A stretch of 64,000 nucleotides of DNA from Gordius sp. MW1. Its lineage: Eukaryota > Nematomorpha > Gordioida > Gordea > Gordiidae. A program made the position numbers and the translations under genes. Of this stretch, positions 37,096 to 47,602 are shown piece after piece; positions within the stretch are counted from its first letter, which is position 1, and the number at the start of each line of letters is the position of its first letter. Below the pieces are notes generated by a model, which was not told where the DNA came from, did not search any database, and saw only the letters and a program-made list of their open reading frames with translations. Location: the NCBI GenBank assembly GCA_964036665.1, contig OZ038530.1, forward strand, positions 11,310,501-11,374,500. Reading direction: 5' to 3'.

Positions 37096-37719
37096 ATGGG
37101 TAATCAAATAATATTCCTCTCTAAGCCCACGGAAAAAGGACGTCGCTCAATTTTACCAACGTTACAAAGCGGATCTTTAAATCAGCGTGATTTTGATGCT
37201 CACAAAAACGTGTTTACGACAAAGGATAAAATTACCATTCGACGCACATGGAATCATTTGAGATGCAAGTCTGGTTGTGGTCAGAGGAGCTCGGGAAACA
37301 TACCAGATCTAACCGAGAAAGTGTTTCTAAAGATTTTCGAACGTGAACCTAGCATTAAACTCTTATTCCCCTTCCGATCCAAAGTGGGAACAGATCTCGT
37401 CACAGATCCCGTTTTCAGAGCTCACGCTCAGCGATTCGCCTTTGCTCTTACATCGCTAGTTAACAATGTGGATGAGATGGAGGGTCTGAGACGATTGATG
37501 GAAGCTTTGGGTAGAACTCATCGGCAATTCGAAGGTTTCGATCCGGATTATTGGGATGTTTTTCGCACTTGTTTATTAGCTCAGTGGAAGGAAGAATTGG
37601 GGGCAGATCAATTTACTTCTGAAGTGCGAACCGCTTGGGATAAGTTGTTTTACTTTCTCATAACAAACATGAAAGATGGTTATCGATTCGGGAGTGTGGG
37701 CAACGCGTTACCAGTATAA
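37096..37719 (+). CDS. Intronless single-domain globin (neuroglobin/globin X-like)
   Basis: A 207-residue globin in one exon. Haem-pocket positions are visible: LFPF with CD1 Phe (F91 or F93), distal E7 His110 in FRAHAQRF, and proximal F8 His142 in LGRTHRQF. YWDVFRTCLLAQWKEELG is helix G and AWDKLFYFLITNM helix H. Globins bind O2 or related ligands; reductase or sensor roles are common for invertebrate members. Odd features: a ~38-residue N-terminal extension, and an insertion after helix A containing CKSGCG (C57, C61) not usual in globins. The absence of introns at the ancestral B12.2 and G7.0 sites suggests a retrogene, though family-wide intron loss is possible. The N-terminus MGNQ recalls acylated globin X, but I6 does not fit the myristoylation consensus. 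Confidence 0.88.
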   Translation: MGNQIIFLSKPTEKGRRSILPTLQSGSLNQRDFDAHKNVFTTKDKITIRRTWNHLRCKSGCGQRSSGNIPDLTEKVFLKIFEREPSIKLLFPFRSKVGTDLVTDPVFRAHAQRFAFALTSLVNNVDEMEGLRRLMEALGRTHRQFEGFDPDYWDVFRTCLLAQWKEELGADQFTSEVRTAWDKLFYFLITNMKDGYRFGSVGNALPV

Positions 37720-37897
37720 ATAACATATAATTATCACGTCCAAATCTAAATATAAGTTTTATAGGCTCAAATATTCAACATTAACGAGATAATTTACACT
37801 GTATTTATTTAATTCACTACAACATTTTTAACTTATTGTGTATATACAGTTGTTTTTCTAAATATTATAATGCGTTGTTAAACTTGACTTTGTTAAA

Positions 37898-37903
37898 AAT
37901 AAA
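37898..37903 (+). terminator. Candidate poly(A) signal of the globin gene
   Basis: AATAAA about 180 bp after the globin stop codon. Such hexamers are common by chance in AT-rich DNA. Confidence 0.4.
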
Positions 37904-38189
37904 TATTTTAAGAAACCTGTAAGATAAGTGACATTGAACGATTCTCAAAAATTTTTTAATATTAAAGAGGGTTCATCGCTGAAAAAGTCGTGTCATATAT
38001 TTTTAATCTTATATTTCTAAAATTTTGTAAAACCAGGCATGAAGTAACTAAATATCATTATATATGGTGGGTAAAATACATAAAACATTTTTCACCATAT
38101 TGCAGAAACCTTTCGCTTTATATCGTTAAATAAGGATTTAATGATCTAAAGATTGTTGAAAGGGATCATTAAATAGAGTGACCAAACAA

Positions 38190-38640
38190 ATTGGCTTATT
38201 ACCTACGACGGTCCCAAGTCCGTGTGCAAAGGTGGAGGGTTGGCACTAGGTCGGAAACCGGCTGTAAAAACCCACCTCATAATGATGGCAATTTAAGTTA
38301 AACTATCTTCCTCCCTTGCAATGCTAATGATACGATATGCTTGGCGCCTGACTTACAATGAAGGTGGTTAAGGAATTTCGTTGTGGATGAATGCGAATAA
38401 CATAGTGGAATATGAAACACGTTGATCACACAAATGCCAAATAGAAGAGATGTACATATCGCTTTCCTAAGAGACGAGATGGAACGGAAAGCGTATGCAG
38501 GAGGTTTATAAGTATTCTACAATGGATCACTAAATCGTAGAAACAGGGTCGAATCGTTCTAAGCGAATCGTTCAATAGCAAGGTGGCGGAAGTCAAATGA
38601 TGAGATAAGTTTATATGGGTGAAGATCGCAGATCTAGTGA
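38190..38640. other. Less AT-rich block of unknown nature
   Basis: Richer in G+C than its surroundings, with short open stretches in several frames (for example GRKPAVKTHL and FLRDEMERKAYAGGL) broken by stops. It has the look of an old retroelement or multi-copy repeat, but I cannot name a family and see no ends. Confidence 0.35.
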
Positions 38641-39340
38641 CGCGAAAATCCAAGAAAAATCTGGATCTCGTCTCTTCTTGGTATATTGGAACCAGACAAG
38701 TTTTGAAAACTTAACCCCAGATCAGGACGAGAATTTCGACCTCGAGACGTCACGGTATGAGACTTTATCAGGGAGATATGACTTTAAAATTTCTTTATTG
38801 ACCATCATAATCATAATATAGTAAATTTACTTGTTTTTTTGTGCTTCATAGTTAGGATGTTCAATGTAAATTGAAATAATTGGAAAACCTTTAATATTGG
38901 GTAATTTACACACCCTAGTAGCGATGTAAAATTCAAAATTTAAAAATTTTGCTTGTTACATGTGGCCCTTAAAGCATGTAAAATTTTTAAATATGTTTAT
39001 TACATACTGTATCATATCCTAAGCCTTAATATATAACATAAAAATACAGATTTTTCTGATTAACTTAACAATTATATTATCCTGTTTTTGAATCTGTGGT
39101 TGAAATCAAAATAATAAATTTGACTATGATGACTAAGAACTTTTAAGCACCCAGCGACTTCTGTGCCTGCCCAACAATTGTTATTAAAGGCATTAAATTA
39201 AATCATGGGTCTACCAGAGTTTATTATGCTTGACTCATGGTACACATCTGAAACTCTCATGCTATAAATTACACTGCATTTTGCCATATATTCATTTCAC
39301 ATTATATAGGTAGGGTTGGCAGGTGACTTCTAATTCATTG
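38640..39340. repeat. TCTCG-rich repeat relic, copy 2
   Basis: GATCTCGTCTC, GACGAGAATTTCGACCTCGA, then GCACCCAGCGACTTCTGTGC, CTGCCCAAC, TAAATCATGGGT and CATTTCACATTATA in the same order as 21550-22320. A short third fragment of the TCGAGAC part lies at 41785-41890. Confidence 0.5.
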
Positions 39341-40046
39341 AATTTGTGGTACGATTTTGCACTACACTTAAATTTATGAGCATAAGTTTCATTAATAAAA
39401 TAATATTTTACAGCAAAACTATTTAGAAAATGGATCAAATATAAATTTTGAGGCATAAAATGGGGTATCAAACTATAATAAAATCTTCTATTTCTTGAAT
39501 GTTAAAATTTTTGTTTTAAAATTAATATGTGCAGTTTATTGAAAATCTGAAGATATTTATATTTCAATATCAATACTATTTTTATTGCTTTTACAACGGT
39601 GTAATGCGTGCAACTAGCTACTTATATTATGAATACTGATAAAAAGTAACCGCTTGGACCTTTCAGGTTTCTATAACAATATCATAAACATTCGATAAGT
39701 TCATAAGGAACACACTTATGACATTTATATAAAATAGCTAAAACCCATGTCTTAAATTATTTATTTCAAGGCAAAACTTATTTTTGCCAATGCCACTAGT
39801 TGTCCTAGTTTGTTCAAATATTTAAATGACAGGTTTATAGCGGTTTTTTAAGTGTTCGCCATTTTAATTTTTAAAATTTTGTTTATTTATATGATATTTA
39901 AATACACTAGCGGGAAAATTTAGATAGTCCGGGCCATAGAAATCCTCGACAGATTTTCATAAAATTTGGAATTTTTAGGTGATTTTGCACCAATAAAACA
40001 AATTAAAAAAAAATTTAAAAAAAAACTTGTTTACTGCCATTTTTAA

Positions 40047-41375
40047 GGTGTCGTATATATCTTACGGTAGGACATGCTGTCTTTATGGCTGTATAAAACA
40101 AACTTTTAACCCTATAACTACTCTACTTTCTGTAAAAGCATAGCTGGAGATAAATTGTTTTAAAGTTTATTTCAACATTTATAAAAAATAATCACAGAAA
40201 ATATGAAATAATATTGTAAAAGTTATAAAGTATGATATTGAATAAAACAATTTATTTGAAGTCCCACGTTGCATTTTGTGCATATAAATTTCACAGACTT
40301 GTGACAAACCCCACACCTCCTTTGTGTTGGGTTCTTAGCAGGCCAATGTTCAAGCTTAATGAACCGAACCTCGGTATAAACATTGCTGATCCGCTTTGGA
40401 TATACCGTCCTCAGTCGACAGCAATATCCATTGGGTTGCACCAAAATTTAAACCCATATCTTATGGGCTTACCACGGATAAATTGTTTCAAATGAAATCT
40501 ACCATAGTAGGGCTCCATGGCCTCATCTAAAGAATATATCATCGGATTAGGCGCAATATATTTTTCAAAATTGTTGTTGATATGGTTCATTAAAACATTA
40601 ACTTTTTTTATGCTTCCAAGTTCCCTCTTAATATTGTTATCAGAAAAGTGTAAATACTTAAAAATAGTATTGAACCTATCTCTTGCCATACAATTAACAA
40701 TGGCACTATTATTAACATCTGCCTGAGTCTGCCAATATAGTCGCTTTTGTGGCAACTTACAATACCCTGATAATAACAACTCACCCTGCAGTTTGTAAAT
40801 TTCATCACATGAAACATTAAAAGTTTCATCACTATACTTATATTTGGCATATTTTTCACTTTCTCTACATATAATCTCTATTAAACTTGGATCCCAAAAT
40901 AGTTGGAACACTTGTAAAGGTGTCAGGGCATCTTTTGTATAAAAGTCAATATGTTTGGAACATTTTCTTTAATATTTTGAATTTTAAATTTTGTATGTTC
41001 ATTAGTTTCTGGCATAAGATTTATTGGACTCCAAGATAAGAGTTTTTGTTTTTTTGAAGGATTGTCATTTTTATAATTTGGGATAGGAATTTCTAATAAC
41101 ATTTCTGTAGTTAATTGAATTACTTCATTATCTATATCTCTTATTAAAACTTCAGCTTTTCTTGATAGGACCCCAGGTCCTAACTTATGAGGATCATTAA
41201 TCAAAACTTCATTTTCATCCTCTGAAATTTCATCTTTATCAGAATCAAGATAGTCTGGAGGTGGAACCAAGGCCAGATCAATTTGTTGAACATTGCTCAA
41301 TAAGGTAGTATTAGATTCCAATAGAGTAAGCACTTCTTCTGTATTCAAAGGCCTACGGTATGATATATACGACAC
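40047..41375 (-). pseudogene. piggyBac transposase, internally deleted and frameshifted
   Basis: Minus-strand pieces read as a piggyBac (DDE_Tnp_1_7) protein: LNTEEVLTLLESN and an acidic N-terminal region (41375-40923), then after a frameshift LTPLQVFQLFWDPSLIEIIC and CMARDRFNTIFKYLHFSDN, then MIYSLDEAMEPYYGRF and KQFIRGKPIRYGFKFW (D of the first catalytic site). The frame then jumps to the C-terminal cysteine-rich finger (WPAKNPTQRRCGVCHKSVKF and CTKCNVGL). The segment carrying the second and third catalytic Asp is absent, so it is dead. GGTGTCGTATATATCTTACG at 40047, directly after a TTAA, is nearly the inverse of 41352-41375, so these may be the element's ends, but the right copy has no adjacent TTAA. 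Confidence 0.85.
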
Positions 41376-42329
41376 TCAATTTTAAAGACATATTTTAATA
41401 TTAAAGTCTTATAAATTTTATATAAAAAACATATTATTTTAAAGAGAAATTTTTATAGTTTAATAATATATCAAATTAAATTAATTAAATATTGTTTATA
41501 TAAAACTTTATTAACAAATACTTACGGAAGGTTCTGTTTTTTCGAATTTCTAGAATTACACTTGCTTTTACGAGTTAAAGAAGGCATTGAATAAGGAAAC
41601 ACAATAAAAATGATCCACCAGGAAGGTAGATCACATTTTAAGCTTCAATTAAAACTATGTTTGATAATATCTAAGGGCCATTAAGCATTAAAATTTTTAG
41701 ACTAAAAATGGTCTATTTTGCGTATGATAAATACGACGGTAGGTCTAAATGGGTTTAAAAGGTTTTTAAAAGTCGATACATGTCGAGATTTCTTGTCGAG
41801 ACCAAGATTTTTCTAGGCTGAGACAAGACTCTCATAATAACACCCGAGATAGATGAGATTTTGCTTTCGAGGCCGAGACGAGATCGAAAGACTATGCAGA
41901 TCCGGGAGGCCTTGTAACCGTTATGCGCGCGTATTCTCCCTAAATTGGGTGCGGAATTAGAGAAGGACAATCCGACAAGATGAAAAGCTAAATATTAGGG
42001 CGGACTATAGCCCCAGGTATAAAAAGATCCTCTCGGGTATTAGCGAATTCATAGACGCTATGGACATAACTTTAAGCACAAAGAAGTTCCAAATGTCCAA
42101 AGCCCACTACATGGTGATCCTTAACACTTATTTTCAAATCCACGCAGATCATATTGCCACTTATAGAAATTAAAGGTGTTTGAAGCTAATTGACCATTTG
42201 CTTATACAGCGGAAGGATTATTTTGGATTAAATATTGCATAGCAATACCCGGAAAAAAACGATGCTTTGAAAGAAAAAAATTTCGTGAAAAACAAAGGTT
42301 TTTTAATTAAGAAATTAAATATGGAAGTT

Positions 42330-42770
42330 AAAGAATGTGTCGACGAACGATAAATACCATCAGAAAACCACACTTTTGGTGCCCAGAAGTTATAACGGAA
42401 CGTAAACGACGATTGGGAGATGCTAATTGCGAATATAAAGGAAACGACGACTCTGGTTATAAATTGACCAAGAAGGCAAAGCTTTGAATAGGGAACTATG
42501 GTGGTAAGATCAATTGGTTAGAGATTTCATCAGAAAGAAAAAGGTTTATATATGGTGGCATAAATTTAATAAGTCGGATGATTATCAAGAAAATAGGGAG
42601 GCAGAAAGCCGCAAATATAACTGCTGCTACAGTGAAGAATGCTGCTTACACTGAGATGGAAAACTAAATCAAGGGGGCGACAGGCTTGTATACAAATTGG
42701 CCAAGATGGAAAAGAAAAGTCACGTTGTCGATCTACTTAAGCCAAAAACTACAGGAACTCAATAAAATTT
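42330..42770 (+). pseudogene. Degenerate LINE ORF2-like fragment (RTE-like linker region)
   Basis: Broken frames read KPHFWCPEVITERKRR, EYKGNDDSGYKLTKK, then NREVWWDQLIRDFIRKKK, DDYQENREAESRKYN and GGDRLVYKLAKMEKKSH. The order (WW motif, basic helix, YKLAK/YRLAK motif) is that of the stretch between endonuclease and reverse transcriptase in RTE-type LINEs. Stops break it in several places. Similarity is judged from memory of the family pattern. The preceding open stretch (about 41950-42170, DYSPRYKKILSGISEFIDAM) is unassigned. Confidence 0.45.
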
Positions 42771-43092
42771 CAAACTAGTTCGTAGTTCCTTTGCATAATT
42801 AAAAAAATTACAGAGCAAGATTTGAATAATAAACTGAACAAATAAATTTTATACTGAACAAATAATTAAATTACTGAACATTAAATTATTTAATGAGCAT
42901 TTAATTATTCTACTGAGCATTTGTTTATTCTACTGAGAATTTGAATATTCTACTGAGCAAAAAATGAATTAAGTACTGAGCACAATAATTTGTTCTCGTT
43001 TTTTCTTTTTTTTTTCTTTTAAAATATACCGTAAGAGATAAAAATAATTAAATGTGGTTTATTTTAAAAAGAAATTAGAAAAAAAATTTATT

Positions 43093-43894
43093 TTATCTTC
43101 CAATTCTGATCTTTATCCAATTGCAAATATAGAATTTGCACCAATGTTTTCTAAATAAAATAATAATTTATTTTGACTCAAAAGACACATTAATTTTTGA
43201 CATTTTTACCTAATTTAAATGAAAGAAATATTCTAAAGGCTTAAAAGTTTTTATTTATTTATTAACTAATATTGAACCTATTAAAGTTGAATTATAACTT
43301 TATTCGAATGAAATTAATAAATTTATTTTGATATAACTAACCAAATTTAAAAAAATGATTTTTTTTGTAATTAGAAAAATTTAATTTAAAACATATACAT
43401 AACATAGTAAATTTTGTAGAGCAAATAATAATTAATAAAAATATAAAAAACCAAGAAAAAATTAAAATTTTCGTAATTTAAAATTGTTAAATTGTCACAA
43501 AATAAATTATTTCTTTTTGTAAATGCATTCTGGAAATTTGCACTGACGTTGTCTATTTCTAAAAATAAATTAAATTTATTTTTTTTTTATAAAATTTTAA
43601 TTTAAAATTGAACAAAAATATAAAATACCTGTTAGTTTGTTCCGGTGGATTTTGCATCCAATAAGGTAAATGCTTCCTCAGATTTTTGTTTGTCTCCTTT
43701 ATATATACTTTGAAAAAAACAAACCGTTTTTTTTGACATTTTGAACAATATTTTTGTTTTTAATTAAAATTTTTTAAAATAAATTTGAATTTACTTATTC
43801 TAGGATAAGTTTTATTTCCTGGAATATCGTAATAAACATTTCCATTTATGTCCACAAAACAAATCAAAATCAGGAAAAATGTCAAAATATTCAT
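43093..43894 (-). CDS. Possible small secreted cysteine-containing peptide gene (uncertain)
   Basis: An ATG at 43894 opens MNILTFFLILICFVDINGN, a plausible signal peptide, followed by VYYDIPGNKTYPR. About 120 bp on, in the same frame but after a stop, is an exon-like stretch with YCSKC ending at a donor (43629, ...QTN|gtattt). Two alternative downstream exons with good acceptors fit its phase: 43507-43558 (QRQCKFPECIYKKK, stop) and 43093-43150 (KHWCKFYICNWIKIRIG, stop). Both encode C-K-F-x-x-C and look like a tandem duplication. No splice acceptor joins the signal-peptide part to the YCSKC part, so it may be broken or mis-modelled. No family recognised. Confidence 0.3.
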
Positions 43895-44058
43895 AATTTT
43901 GTTTTTTTCGAAAAAAATTATTGAATAAGATGTATAAAAAGAATACAGTATTCTATAATAAATTTCTAGAATCAATTAAAATCAATTTTTTACTTTTTAT
44001 TTAACCCTTAAAACAACTTTTCTATAATAATTGTAACTAATTTTTAAAATATAATATA

Positions 44059-45990
44059 CTAGCTAACCCAGCAAACGTTATTTGTATGACGTCATTATTG
44101 TATATGATGCTATAAATGAAACTGGCCGGGAAATGTCCTATATTTTAAAAACGAAAAGGTATTTTAGAAATCTGAAAAAACTATTTTACCCCTGGCCGCC
44201 CTGGGCATCTACGACTAAATTTTCGCGCGAATCGGGCCGGTAGTTTCAGAATTTAGCCCTTTTTTAAAACTAAAAGGAATTTTAGGATTCTGCAAAAGCT
44301 ATTTTACCCCCTGGGGGCCCTGGGAACCTACGGGTATAGTTTCGCGCGAATCGGGCCGGTAGTTTCAGAATTTAGCCCTTATCCACATACATCGAAATGT
44401 TCTGGGAAATGAATAAAGAGACCCCCATAATGTGGGGTCACCAGCTTTGTGGAGGAGTTATTGCTTATTAAAAATAATAGAGAGGAAAACGACCTTTTTT
44501 AAGCATTAAAAGATAGAGTTATAGAGCAATCGAGAAGTTTAATTCTATCATTTAGACCTATTCGAATGCCCAAATAAGAAATTAGGCATACTTAAATTGA
44601 GGTCATTGTTACACGATTTAAATTCCTGTACTGTATAAGCCATCTGACATTCCATTTTTTTATTCAATCCAAAAATGAACGAAGCGTAATTTGTGCTTTT
44701 TGCAATCGGAAAACTTCGTTCGCAATTTTGCTTTCTGACTCGCAAGAGCAGGCATATTATTTAATGAAAATACATACTTTTGGCTGACTCTGGTACGTTT
44801 TTAATTTTTTATATATTGGAATATAATTAGGTAAGTTTTGTATGTTTTATAGTCCTTTTAAGATCAAGATACTTTTGAAAACAAATCCAGAATTAAACAT
44901 TATTTTACAAAGATTATATATGATATTTTTTAAAATAAATTTGTTTTTAACTTTTTCATGTTTCACATAATTGAACATTAAATTTGAAAGCTTATACGAA
45001 TGTGGGACCATATAACTGATAAAGAAGAAGTAGATAGGTTATTAATAATAAATACTTACTTTTGGCTGTCTATGGTATGTGTTTAACTTTTTATATACTG
45101 GTATACATTTAAGTAAGTCTTGTGTGTTTAATAAAACATATATTCCTTTTAGGATCAATATATTTTTTGAAAACAAATCCAGAATTATACATTATTTTTT
45201 AAAGATTATATAGGATATTTTTTTATAAAAATGTGTTTCTTATCTTATTGTTGTAGGTAGCAATTAAAATTTAATAATTGAGTGAGAAACTAATTATCGT
45301 CTGCGATTAAGGGTTTGTTTAAAGCACTAATTGGAAACTAATTATAGTCTGCGCGATTCAGAATTAAGCGTGAGAAACTAATTATCGTCTGCGATTAAGG
45401 GTTTGTTTAAAAGCACTAATTGGAAGCAGACGAATTTGTAAAGGGCATTTTCTCATTGAGATGTGCAGTACATCGAACTTTCTGCATCTCTCATGCAAAT
45501 TGAGAAGGGGATGTACAGGGTATATAAGGATGAATTTGTACTTTACAGAAAATCGTTATATTTTTTATTTCTGTATCTAGCAAATCGTTCGAAAGAAGTC
45601 TAAAGTCCTATAATCCAATACCGTAATTTACCCATAGACACCACCAGTTCTAGTCTATTGATTGCACGAATATTTCCCCCTTCGCCATCTTCATACATCG
45701 ACATTTTACTTTAATCCTGAAGATCATTATACGATCGATAATTTGTTTATTGGATTTATAATTCAAATTCGCCCAATATTGTTTTATATCAATTGCATAC
45801 CTAAATAAAGGAGTTCAATCGAAATCTACTTACAATCTTTAATTACAAATATCACACTGGTAACGCGGACATATCTGTGATAGTACTTACAAAAACCTAC
45901 TTACAATACCTACAAATAAAATACTTATATAACTTTTTCATGTCTCACATTATCCAACATTAAATATGAAAGCTTATAAATTGATTTATC
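44059..45990 (-). mobile_element. Minus-strand Helitron-like 3' end with internal duplications
   Basis: An A followed by CTAGCTAACCCAGCAAACG is the inverse of a Helitron 3' end of the kind at 5832. Behind it are a ~125-bp tandem duplication (44170-44390) with CGCGCGAATCGGGCCGGTAG and GGTAGTTTCAGAATTTAGCC, and degenerate ~270-bp repeats near 44770, 45055 and 45900 (AAAACAAATCCAGAATTA). The 5' end was not found. Confidence 0.45.
45270..45440 (+). repeat. Short tandem duplication, ~100-bp unit
   Basis: GAGAAACTAATTATCGTCTG followed by CGATTAAGGGTTTGTTTAAA occurs twice, with a shortened third copy between. Confidence 0.7.
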
Positions 45991-46168
45991 ATATACCTAT
46001 ATAAGGTTATGTCACTAGAATAATAAGACTCCATATTTTAAAATTCATTGAATTTTATAAAAATTATTATTTATTTTTTCAAAATTGCGTTGTGTTATTC
46101 TTTAGTATAAATGTGTCTTTAAAATAATTTGATACTATCTTCAGGTCTAAGTTATTTATATACGATTA

Positions 46169-46977
46169 CTAGATGAACCCGGCAAACGTTGTTTGGCCAA
46201 TTACCCGGGTGTATTAGCAGAATATATATCATCTTTTAGATAAATTTCAATAGATTAAGAATATATCAAACATAGTGTTTATTATGCAAAATTTTTTAAA
46301 CAAATAGTTAAAGAGGGTCCAAGGCCCATGCCCACCCAAAAGAGAAAACCTGGCTCCATGCCCCCCCCCAAGGGAAAAATTTTTGGCCCCTGGCCCTTCA
46401 AGCAATTTTTTGTAATTAAGAAACAATATCATAATTATAATTATTTGTTCCTGAATAAAACTTTTAATTCTGAACTTAATAATGTTCGAAGAAATGATAT
46501 ATATCAACATTTATTGGCACTTTGTTAAAAGTATTTTCATTTTTCTCATTATTTAACGCGCAAAAAATGACAAAATTAGATTTTTTAATTTATTTAGCCA
46601 CGCAAGAGGGGACACGACCGTCCTATAATAATAATAATTGACGTAAAAAATAAGCAAAAAAATGACTTTGATTTAATGTTTCAAATAGTAAAAAGTTTCC
46701 ATTTTCCGCAGCACATGCCTACATTTATCACACTACAAACGATAGATACGCAGTACGTCATGAAGTTGCGTTTGATTGACATTTTATTAAACGTCAAAAC
46801 GTATAAAACAAACTCAAAAACTACTGGACCGATTTGGCTCGAACAAATCTTAAAACATGCTCCGGATTGTCAGGAATAAACTGTGAAATTGTGAGCCAAA
46901 TCGGTTTGGTAGTTTTCCAAAATTGGTGGCGGCATATATACACACACATATACATAGTTTCTGTTTTATGTATTAGA
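46169..46977 (-). mobile_element. Non-autonomous Helitron, minus strand, ~0.8 kb
   Basis: On the minus strand it begins TCTAATACATAAAACAGAAA after an A, carries GCCGCCACCAATTTTGGA and ACCGATTTGGCTC in its 5' part, and ends AACGTTTGCCGGGTTCATCT-AG before a T. The end is the same as that of the 350-bp copy at 5483-5832. Coding capacity none. A GC-rich MITE-like block (46310-46400) lies inside. Confidence 0.75.
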
Positions 46978-47602
46978 TTTATCACATTTATATCTCTCGT
47001 CATTCAACTTTGAATGAAAATTTATATTTGAGCTATTTGAAACTTACTAAGAATTTTCATAAGATTACACTGAGGAAAAAATTACTAAATATTTGTAAAA
47101 TATATCTTTTTGTGATTTAGCTAAACTTTTTTAAAGGAACAAACTGAAACATTCTGTGCACTCAAAAAAATCAAAAAGAAATATTTAAATATAATCTAAG
47201 ATTGTCTTGATCGCTCTTTGAAAATTTCTGGATAAAGAATTTAATACGTGTGCCACCTGTTGAACATAATGAAACTTTATAAAGGTTTAACCTTAGTTGA
47301 TCCCATGATGTAAAAGAATTCCTCAAAATATCTTCCTTTAAATTATAAATGATTATGTTAATTACACCAATATGGTACTATAAATAAAAATTCAGCTATT
47401 TACAACCTAATTGATATAAAATACAATCAAAAAATTACTAAAATATAGATAGTTGAAAGATTTTAAAAAAAATATGGAATTCACGAAAATGCAATCTTAG
47501 ATCGCTTATACAGTACAAGAATTTGGATCGTGTAACAATGGCCATAAATTGACAGCTGTTAATCCAACATTATCCAAAATTTTATTTCTAAAAGGTTTGA
47601 AC

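Noticed and set aside
37096-37125. N-myristoylation of the globin at Gly2
   Set aside because: MGNQII has Ile at position 6, where the consensus wants a small residue. Left as a resemblance only.
38190-38640. Host gene exon cluster after the globin
   Set aside because: Frames are broken by many stops, with no splice-consistent path and no family recognised.
41522-41587. First exon (MPSLTRKSKCNS...) spliced to the piggyBac frame
   Set aside because: The donor at its end is good, but its phase does not match the only acceptor before the transposase frame.
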